Positions 7,120-11,630 of a stretch of DNA of 11,630 nucleotides are shown in pieces. Location: positions 1-11,630 of the forward strand of contig CAMLOU010000131.1 of NCBI GenBank assembly GCA_946481735.1, given 5' to 3'. This stretch comes from an uncultured Cellvibrio sp. GTDB lineage: Bacteria; Pseudomonadota; Gammaproteobacteria; Pseudomonadales; Cellvibrionaceae. The first letter of the stretch is position 1, and each line of letters starts with the position of its first letter. The notes under the pieces were generated by a model. That model was given only the letters and a program-made list of their open reading frames with translations, was not told the origin of the DNA and ran no database searches. The translations under genes were made by a program, and so were the position numbers.

Positions 7120-7497
7120 TCAGCCGAAAAAGCCGAGCGGATTTTTGCTGATCGCTACGCTGACAATATAAAGGAATACCGCCATCGCCATGATCCAGCT
7201 GCATTTGCGTACCATTGGGTTGGGATTTTTAAACGCGATAATCCCCAGCACGATATACACCACCAGCAGGACGATCTTGGCCATCAGCCACGGATGATCG
7301 CCCGGGGAATAGCGCAACACACCGGCGAGCGCAAAGGCGCTTAGCAGCAACAGGGTATCGATAATGTGTGGCAGAATTTTGACCAGTTTTTTGTGCAGCC
7401 AGGGCGATTGTCGCCACATCCAGATACCGCGAATAAAAAAGCCCAGGAATGACAGGGCAGCCATGGTCATATGGATATGTTTAAGCATCAGATACAT
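7120..7497 (-). CDS. SirB2 family inner-membrane protein
   Basis: This 125-residue protein belongs to the SirB2 family, named after a locus once linked to Salmonella invasion gene expression; its biochemical role is unknown. It has four predicted membrane helices (about 7-26, 43-62, 70-89 and 99-117). Family motifs include LKHIHM near the N-terminus (5-10), LPHIIDTLLLL (42-52) and WLMAKIVLLVVYIVLG (70-85). The histidines H7, H9 and H44 at membrane boundaries recall small haem- or quinone-handling membrane proteins, which is inference only. The ribosome site is weak (GGA, 9 nt before the ATG). The gene is 42 bp downstream of the DUF4202 gene in the same direction, so it is probably the last gene of the fnr operon. 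Confidence 0.88.
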   Translation of the reverse strand: MYLMLKHIHMTMAALSFLGFFIRGIWMWRQSPWLHKKLVKILPHIIDTLLLLSAFALAGVLRYSPGDHPWLMAKIVLLVVYIVLGIIAFKNPNPMVRKCSWIMAMAVFLYIVSVAISKNPLGFFG

Positions 7498-7539
7498 GAG
7501 TGGGTTTCCGTTTTATGGTTGTTATGCAGGGTAAGGTTA

Positions 7540-8139
7540 TCAGTGATTCCCGGTATTCAGGGCTTTGGTGACCAATTGCAACATCGCCTCCGACAGGGGT
7601 AGGCGCAAGGCAGCTTCATGTCCTGCGGGCGACATCTTGTTCCAGGTTTTGCGGATGATATCGATGAGTTTTTCTTCGTCGTGCTTGGCTGCAAATTCTT
7701 CGAGGTAATACTCCAGAAACACCAGGCAGATCACGTCCTCCAATGCCTGGACCTCGTCATCGCGTTTTAAACCGCGCTTCAGCAATAGATCCTTGACCCG
7801 TTGGATATCAGCGTCGTCATAGCCGTTGTTGCGCATGATGACGGCTGCGGTTTCACCGTGGAATTGCGCCAGGTCGCTACGCCAGCGTTTATAGCCCTGG
7901 CGATCCATGGGGTAATCGCTGCGCGGAATTTTCCAGCGGCAAATGTGCTGGCAGCGGGCGGCCAGTTGCAGGGTGATGGAAGCATTCGGACAAAAGCGCG
8001 CGAGTTGTTCGCTCATCCGCACGCCGTAAATCCATTCTTTGGGAACGGCCTTGCCATTGACGAGCTCGTGATTCGGGTCTTGCTGGTTGGCTGTATCAAA
8101 ATCAGCCAGGGTAGCCTGGAGTTGTTCGGCTGGGGTCAT
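7540..8139 (-). CDS. DUF4202 family protein
   Basis: This is a 199-residue soluble protein that matches the DUF4202 pattern along its length: FDxAN near the start (14-18), PKEWIYGVRMSEQLARF (33-49), a His-containing CQHICRWKIPRSDYP block (63-77), GYKRWR (82-87), FHGETA (93-98), LEDVICLVFLEYY (133-145), KHDEEKLIDIIRKTW (152-166) and KMSPAGHEAAL (168-178). The order of helices with His65, His94, the E134-D135 pair and H153-D154 resembles a metal-binding HD-type helical fold; that is my inference, and the family has no established activity that I know of. AAGGA lies 5 nt before the ATG. The start is only 15 bp after the fnr stop, so the gene is almost certainly co-transcribed with fnr and may be part of an oxygen response. 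Confidence 0.9.
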   Translation of the reverse strand: MTPAEQLQATLADFDTANQQDPNHELVNGKAVPKEWIYGVRMSEQLARFCPNASITLQLAARCQHICRWKIPRSDYPMDRQGYKRWRSDLAQFHGETAAVIMRNNGYDDADIQRVKDLLLKRGLKRDDEVQALEDVICLVFLEYYLEEFAAKHDEEKLIDIIRKTWNKMSPAGHEAALRLPLSEAMLQLVTKALNTGNH

Positions 8140-8154
8140 GGAAGTCCTTAATCA

Positions 8155-8910
8155 TTATTCGGTGCCGTTGGCGATACGGCGCAGTTCGTCGACATCATTG
8201 ATCATGATGTCCTTGCGATTGACCTCAAGGATGCCTTGCTTTTGCAAGCGGGTAAAGACGCGGCTGACAGTTTCAATGGTCAGTCCAAGGAAGTTGCCGA
8301 TATCGGTACGCGACATCGGTAGGGAAAACGAGGTGGCCGATAAACGGCGTCGCTGGTTGCGCGTGGAGATACTGAGCAACAGGGTGGCGATGCGTTGCTC
8401 CGCTACGCTTTTACTCAGCAAGGTAATAATTTGCTGATCGTGATTAATCTCCCGGCTCATCAGTTGAAAAAGATAGCGTTGCAGGGAGGGAATCCTCGTA
8501 CTCAATTCTTCCACGCGATGAAACGGGATCTCACAGATGGACGCGGTTTCCAGGGCGATGACGGAATTGGTGTAGCGCTCGTCCGCCAAACCTTCCATGC
8601 CCACGACTTCGCCAGGTAAATAAAAACCGGTGACCTGTTCTTCGCCGTGGTCACTCAACGTAATGGCCTTTACCGCGCCCGATCGGATGGCAAACAGGGA
8701 AAGGAAACGATCATTGGCGCGATACAGGTATTCACCTTTTTGCAAAGGTTTACTGCGCTGGACAATGTCGTTCAGGCGGTCGATATCATCGATATGGAGA
8801 CTGATAGGCAGGCACAAGGTATTGAGACGGCAATTACTACAGGAAACTCTTTTGTCATGCGCGCAATGTGGAGCGGTGTGAGAGGAATCTACGGCGTGGA
8901 CGTGGATCAT
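8155..8910 (-). CDS. fnr: FNR/ANR-type oxygen-sensing transcription regulator
   Basis: This 251-residue protein belongs to the CRP/FNR superfamily. It is an FNR (ANR) orthologue that binds DNA as a dimer when its [4Fe-4S] cluster is intact under low oxygen. Cysteines C24, C27, C33 and C126 match the Escherichia coli cluster ligands C20, C23, C29 and C122. The cyclic-nucleotide-like beta-roll is at about 45-150, the dimer helix at about 140-170, and the helix-turn-helix at about 199-225. The recognition-helix E213, S216 and R217 (ETVSR) equal the FNR residues that read TTGAT half-sites. The start at 8910 has GGAGG 8 nt upstream and gives the normal length. The reading frame stays open far upstream (to 9363), but that part overlaps the csp gene antisense and is not FNR-like. 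TTTACC (8980-8975) and AACAAT (8957-8952), 17 bp apart, may be its promoter. Confidence 0.95.
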   Translation of the reverse strand: MIHVHAVDSSHTAPHCAHDKRVSCSNCRLNTLCLPISLHIDDIDRLNDIVQRSKPLQKGEYLYRANDRFLSLFAIRSGAVKAITLSDHGEEQVTGFYLPGEVVGMEGLADERYTNSVIALETASICEIPFHRVEELSTRIPSLQRYLFQLMSREINHDQQIITLLSKSVAEQRIATLLLSISTRNQRRRLSATSFSLPMSRTDIGNFLGLTIETVSRVFTRLQKQGILEVNRKDIMINDVDELRRIANGTE

Positions 8911-9115
8911 GGCGAAACCCTCCATGCGGACGTGGCCTGTGAATGCACCTAATTGTTGCAGTTTTGATAGATTCGGTAAATAGCTATGCCGTGCTTCCCT
9001 ATGGCTTATCGCATCCATTTGCGTCGCGCAGGGGTAAAAATGCGGCAAATTGCTGTGCCCTTGTGTGGTCCCGCGATGCTCGGTGTGCAGGCTAACGCAT
9101 CCTAATAAAGGGGGC

Positions 9116-9145
9116 TTTACTTGAGCTTTAAGTCGGGTATATAGT
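9116..9145 (+). promoter_or_regulatory. Candidate csp promoter
   Basis: TTTACT at 9116-9121 and TATATA at 9138-9143 are 16 bp apart; TATAGT at 9140-9145 would give 18 bp. Either implies a start near 9150 and a leader of about 155 nt. The direct repeat GCTTTA-N5-GCTTTA (9114-9119 and 9125-9130, 11-bp period) overlaps the -35 area and could bind a regulator. Confidence 0.5.
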
Positions 9146-9149
9146 GCCT

Positions 9150-9304
9150 CGGCTGGCAAACATGCAGCATTATTTATGGTACATCGTTGTTCTAGCAGTA
9201 CATCTATTAGCAACCTCGTTTTGTTCTTCATAAGTAAGATGTGATCAGTCAGCACAGATGCCAAGGTGGCAATTTTTAATTTACTCAGAGCATTGAGGTT
9301 TTTT
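9150..9304 (+). promoter_or_regulatory. Predicted long 5' leader of the cold-shock protein mRNA
   Basis: If transcription starts near 9150, the csp message carries about 155 untranslated bases. Escherichia coli cspA has a leader of about 160 nt that refolds on cooling to expose the start. The length matches that class, but I could not establish a conserved fold or cold box by eye. GTACAT is repeated at 9179-9184 and 9198-9203. Confidence 0.4.
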
Positions 9305-9511
9305 ATGTCTAAAAGTACTGGTACTGTTAAGTGGTTCAACGAGTCTAAAGGTTTCGGTTTCATCGAGAGCGATGCTGGTCAGGACGTTTTTGTTCACTAC
9401 AGCGCTATCAGCGGTTCGGGTTTCAAAACCCTGGCTGAAGGTCAGAAAGTAGAGTTCGACGTTAAGCAAGGCCAAAAAGGCCCGCAAGCTGAAAACGTAA
9501 TCGGTCTCTAA
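9305..9511 (+). CDS. csp: Cold-shock domain protein (CspA family)
   Basis: This is a 68-residue single cold-shock domain protein that binds single-stranded nucleic acid and acts as an RNA chaperone. It carries the RNP1-type KGFGFI (15-20) and RNP2-type DVFVHY (27-32) motifs. [15 protein letters not shown] matches the family's first strands, and the end GPQAENV is typical. The ATG at 9305 has GAGG at 9295-9298, 6 nt away, and the upstream in-frame ATG (9266) is not family-like. Codon choice differs from neighbouring genes and favours the set used in highly expressed genes (GTT, CTG, AAA, GGT), fitting strong expression. It has a long leader and a strong terminator, so it is a single-gene transcript. 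Whether it is cold-induced or constitutive cannot be read. Confidence 0.97.
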   Translation: MSKSTGTVKWFNESKGFGFIESDAGQDVFVHYSAISGSGFKTLAEGQKVEFDVKQGQKGPQAENVIGL

Positions 9512-9531
9512 GTTGTAACGACTGATGTACT

Positions 9532-9563
9532 CAAAGCCGCATTTCGATGCGGCTTTGTTGTTT
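9532..9563 (+). terminator. Rho-independent terminator of csp
   Basis: An 11-bp perfect stem (9532-9542 with 9547-9557) closes a TTCG tetraloop (9543-9546), followed by TTGTTT. It begins 20 bp after the csp stop codon. In the leftward direction the T-run is poor, so it mainly serves csp. Confidence 0.92.
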
Positions 9564-9597
9564 CTGCGGCAAGGTTTTTCTCGGCGGCATCACACGG

Positions 9598-10428
9598 TTA
9601 TTCGGATGATTCCTCGGCAGGCTTTGTCAGTTTTATCAGATACATGCTTGGCCATTTTTTACCTGTTACCCACATCCCGCCGCGCTCCGCATCATAGGCG
9701 ATCCCGTTTAATACGCTCTCGCTGGAGTCGATGTCCACTTGTGCGGTGAGGGCTGTGAGATCCAGTGAGCCGACCACACGTCCCGTTGCTGGATCAATCT
9801 GCACCAAACGATTCTCATGCCAGATATTGGCCCACACATACCCCGCAATAAATTCCAGCTCATTTAGTCGCTGAACCGGTCGCCCCGATTCCTGCACATC
9901 AAGGGTCTTTTGCAGACTAAAATCTTCTGGGGAATGAAAGTGCAGGTGTTCACTGCCATCGCTGCGGATCAATTGTTTGCCGTTGTGTGTCAGCCCCCAG
10001 CCTTCGCCGCTGTAACGCCAGCGATCAATGACCGCGAAGGTGGTGCGGTCGTAAACAAACACCGTTCCTTCCTGCCAGGTGAGCAGATACAGTTTGTCAT
10101 CGAGTAACGCTAGGCCCTCGGCAAAATAGCGATCCGGTAGTTTGTCTTTTTGGGTGAAGTTGGCGGTGAGTTGGGCCCATTTGTTGGTCGACTCTTCGCG
10201 TGGATAACTGACCAGCATGGACTGGCCATACAGGCCGCTGCTTTCGTAAAAGGTATTGCCATCCAACACCAGCCCTTGCGTGAACAGGGCGGGTTTATGT
10301 GAGCGTTGGGCCAGTATCTGGTAATCAAAATGAACCACATCGGGTGTATGTGATACCGTGGCCCCGGCATTAGCCATCAGTGGCCCGCTCAGGCAAAATA
10401 GCCAGCAAAACAAGAAGATGTTTTTCAC
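9598..10428 (-). CDS. Glutaminyl-peptide cyclotransferase (plant/bacterial beta-propeller type)
   Basis: This enzyme converts N-terminal glutamine of peptides to pyroglutamate with release of ammonia. It is the papaya/Xanthomonas type, unrelated to the animal zinc enzyme. The 276-residue protein begins with a signal peptide (about 1-21, cleavage near MANA), so it acts in the periplasm. A five-bladed propeller should follow. The motifs seen are FTQGL (49-53), ESSGLYGQS (62-70, catalytic-type E62), FAEGL (102-106), GEGWGLT (141-147), RSDGS (155-159), LNELE (188-192), ANIW (200-203), VLNGIA (239-244) and VTGKKWP (254-260). The start codon is GTG at 10428, with AAAGG 11 nt upstream, slightly far. 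It ends 86 bp after the csp gene on the opposite strand and diverges from the DUF502 gene. Confidence 0.92.
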   Translation of the reverse strand: MKNIFLFCWLFCLSGPLMANAGATVSHTPDVVHFDYQILAQRSHKPALFTQGLVLDGNTFYESSGLYGQSMLVSYPREESTNKWAQLTANFTQKDKLPDRYFAEGLALLDDKLYLLTWQEGTVFVYDRTTFAVIDRWRYSGEGWGLTHNGKQLIRSDGSEHLHFHSPEDFSLQKTLDVQESGRPVQRLNELEFIAGYVWANIWHENRLVQIDPATGRVVGSLDLTALTAQVDIDSSESVLNGIAYDAERGGMWVTGKKWPSMYLIKLTKPAEESSE

Positions 10429-10447
10429 GGTGTAATCAACCTTTTAT

Positions 10448-10467
10448 GCGCTTATTCGGCGCTTATT
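10448..10467. promoter_or_regulatory. 11-bp-phased direct repeat in the divergent QC-DUF502 spacer
   Basis: GCGCTTATT occurs twice, at 10448-10456 and 10459-10467, with an 11-bp period, inside the 68-bp spacer between two divergent genes. Being one helical turn apart, the repeats could be an operator for both promoters. On the minus strand each copy gives AATAAG, a loose -10 match. Confidence 0.35.
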
Positions 10468-10496
10468 GTGACAGGGAAACCCCCAGAGTAAAACGT

Positions 10497-11192
10497 ATGC
10501 AGAAAATCCAGGCGTTTCGCGATTATTTAAGACAGCGCACCGGAGCCCAGCGGCTTCAATCCTTTATCGGTTTTACGTTACTCGGCGGCTTTATGGTGGT
10601 GCTGCCGTTTGTGATTTTCCTGTTCCTGCTGGAATGGTTGTTTAACTTTATCACCGGGATCATCAGCCCCTTGAGTGGCTGGCTGGTGAGTATCACACCC
10701 TTGGCCAAATACATGGCGGATATCCTCGCCATCATTATTGTGCTGAGCACCTTCTTCGTGATCGGCCTGTTAATTAAAACCAACGTGGGGCGTTTATTAC
10801 ACCAGCGTATGGATGCCTGGTTGACCAAGCTCGCGCCGGGCTACAAAACCATTCGGGAAATTATTTCGCAATTGTTAGGGGGCGAGAGTAATGCCTCCTT
10901 GTTAAAAGGGCAGGTGTGTCGTGCGTATATCATGGGGCGCGCGGCAGGGGTGTCGGTGACCGGTATCGTCACGGCGATTCATGAGAATGGTGACTACACA
11001 GTGTATGTAGCAACCGCCCCGATTCCTACCTCGGGTTTTGTTTACCATTTGTCGCCAGATTGCGTGGACCTGTTGCCGCATATCAGTGTCGAGGCGGCCA
11101 TGCGTACCGTTATCGCCTGTGGCAGTGGGTCACAGATTTTGTCTGAGCCGCCGCCGCCGGTAAATAAACCTTTACCGGTTGATGGGCCGTAA
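10497..11192 (+). CDS. DUF502 family membrane protein
   Basis: This 231-residue inner-membrane protein belongs to the DUF502 family, whose function is not established. It has a short basic N-terminus, two predicted membrane helices (about 24-50 and 72-94) and a soluble C-terminal domain. The family's characteristic stretches are visible: PIPTSGFVYHLSPDCVDLLP (175-194) and ISVEAAMRTVIACGSG (196-211). The tail is proline-rich (218-231). The ATG at 10497 has AGAG at 10485-10488, 8 nt away. In-frame starts further upstream would extend the protein into or across the divergent gene's 5' end and are unlike the family. The gene converges with the ComFB-like gene, with only 13 bp between the stop codons and no terminator visible. 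Confidence 0.88.
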   Translation: MQKIQAFRDYLRQRTGAQRLQSFIGFTLLGGFMVVLPFVIFLFLLEWLFNFITGIISPLSGWLVSITPLAKYMADILAIIIVLSTFFVIGLLIKTNVGRLLHQRMDAWLTKLAPGYKTIREIISQLLGGESNASLLKGQVCRAYIMGRAAGVSVTGIVTAIHENGDYTVYVATAPIPTSGFVYHLSPDCVDLLPHISVEAAMRTVIACGSGSQILSEPPPPVNKPLPVDGP

Positions 11193-11205
11193 CGAAAATT
11201 ATCAG

Positions 11206-11628
11206 TCAGTGGTCTTGATCTTTGGATTTGCGCGGCGTGGATTTTTTAGCGCTGGCTTTTTTACTGCCGGCAGATTTTTTGACGGATTTTTTCCCGCTTG
11301 GGTCCGGTTTGGTTTCCGTTAACTCTTCACCGCGCTCGCTGGCTTGCACGTAGGCAATGGCACTTTGCACGGCGATCTTGACTTTATGTTCAATCTCCAG
11401 CATTTCCTGGGGCGACATAAAAAATGTCATATCCACATCGTGGCGAATATAGCGCGGGGGCAGGCGATTCAGTGCTACGCAGGCCACGTCCGCCAGAAAT
11501 TCACGGTCCCCCTTTTGCACTCGCTCGCTGGTTGCGCTGATTTCCTGCAATACCAGCCGCTCATAATAGTTATGAATAAAATCCACATCGTCATCAAGGT
11601 GGTAGTGGCGATTACCGGTCGTCAGCAT
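11206..11628 (-). CDS. ComFB-like protein with lysine-rich C-terminal tail
   Basis: Residues about 14-95 fit the late competence protein ComFB family: FIHNYYERLVLQEI (17-30) and VACVALNRLPPRYIRHDVD (48-66), the latter being the family's best-conserved block. Some ComFB-family proteins have recently been reported to bind cyclic dinucleotides; I cannot test that here. Residues 107-140 form a separate low-complexity tail made mostly of Lys, Ser and Ala (KKSVKKS, KKASAKKS), similar in style to histone-H1-like bacterial tails. No membrane segment is present. The ATG at 11628 lies two bases from the window edge, so its ribosome site is unseen and the true start could lie further out. It converges with the DUF502 gene. 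Confidence 0.82.
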   Translation of the reverse strand: MLTTGNRHYHLDDDVDFIHNYYERLVLQEISATSERVQKGDREFLADVACVALNRLPPRYIRHDVDMTFFMSPQEMLEIEHKVKIAVQSAIAYVQASERGEELTETKPDPSGKKSVKKSAGSKKASAKKSTPRKSKDQDH

Positions 11629-11630
11629 GG

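Larger units (their letters stand above)
8911..9304. other. Divergent fnr-csp intergenic region
   Basis: This 394-bp stretch has no supportable gene. A 34-codon rightward frame (9001-9105) lacks a ribosome site. The leftward open frame above fnr has no recognisable motif. The left part should hold the fnr promoter and the right half the csp promoter and leader. A TTGAT half-site at 8964-8968 has no partner half at FNR spacing, so I cannot show autoregulation. Confidence 0.6.

Noticed and set aside
8964..8977. TTGAT half-site suggesting FNR autoregulation
   Set aside because: The second half at the required spacing reads TCGGT, not ATCAA, so it is only a half-site.
9001..9105. 34-codon rightward frame between fnr and csp
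   Set aside because: No ribosome site precedes it, and it is short and without recognisable features.
9240..9256. TGTGATCAGTCAGCACA as a CRP site in the csp leader
   Set aside because: The right half is shifted and does not match TCACA at N6 spacing. It also lies inside the predicted transcript.
8911..9363. Leftward open frame continuing 151 codons upstream of the fnr start, which would make a 402-residue FNR
   Set aside because: It runs antisense over the start of csp and has no FNR-like or other motif. The GGAGG-preceded ATG at 8910 gives the normal FNR length.

Overview
The window looks like chromosomal DNA of a gammaproteobacterium. GalT, GalK, BolA, FNR and TrhO all resemble their enterobacterial/pseudomonad counterparts closely along their whole length. 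The mix of BolA next to TrhO, an FNR-DUF4202-SirB2 group, a ComFB-like protein and many unassigned proteins suggests the Cellvibrionales/Pseudomonadales side, perhaps Cellvibrio. That placement is inference from content; there is no rRNA gene to test it. Base composition is moderate and fairly even. I see no insertion sequence, integrase, phage gene, CRISPR array or tRNA, so this is ordinary backbone DNA with a few unassigned genes.

Left part (1-4423): a VIT1/CCC1-family membrane transporter (+) converges on a SAM-dependent methyltransferase (-), and their stop codons interlock. A 270-bp divergent region follows, with phased GGTTA repeats and promoter-like boxes. It leads into galT-galK, two Leloir-pathway enzymes whose genes are separated by only 6 bp. 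galE and galM are not in the window. A 65-residue Arg-rich small protein gene converges on galK.

Middle part (4424-7119): bolA (stress/Fe-S linked) is followed by trhO (tRNA U34 hydroxylation) with its own TATAAT box, and then by an unassigned 117-residue protein. A strong bidirectional terminator separates that gene from a convergent gene for a small exported Cys-containing protein. A CRP/FNR-type palindrome lies upstream of the exported-protein gene.

Right part (7120-11630): a leftward set, fnr - DUF4202 - SirB2, looks like one operon headed by an oxygen-sensing FNR with all four cluster cysteines. A 394-bp region separates it from a rightward cold-shock protein gene that has a long leader and a UUCG-loop terminator. 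A periplasmic glutaminyl-peptide cyclotransferase gene (-) and a DUF502 membrane protein gene (+) diverge from a 68-bp spacer that carries an 11-bp-phased direct repeat. A ComFB-like gene with a lysine-rich tail (-) closes the window.

The best candidates for something little described are the fnr-DUF4202-SirB2 operon, the CRP/FNR-like palindrome beside it, the ComFB protein with a histone-like basic tail, and the small DRR-repeat protein between galK and bolA. None is strong enough to call a new system from sequence alone.
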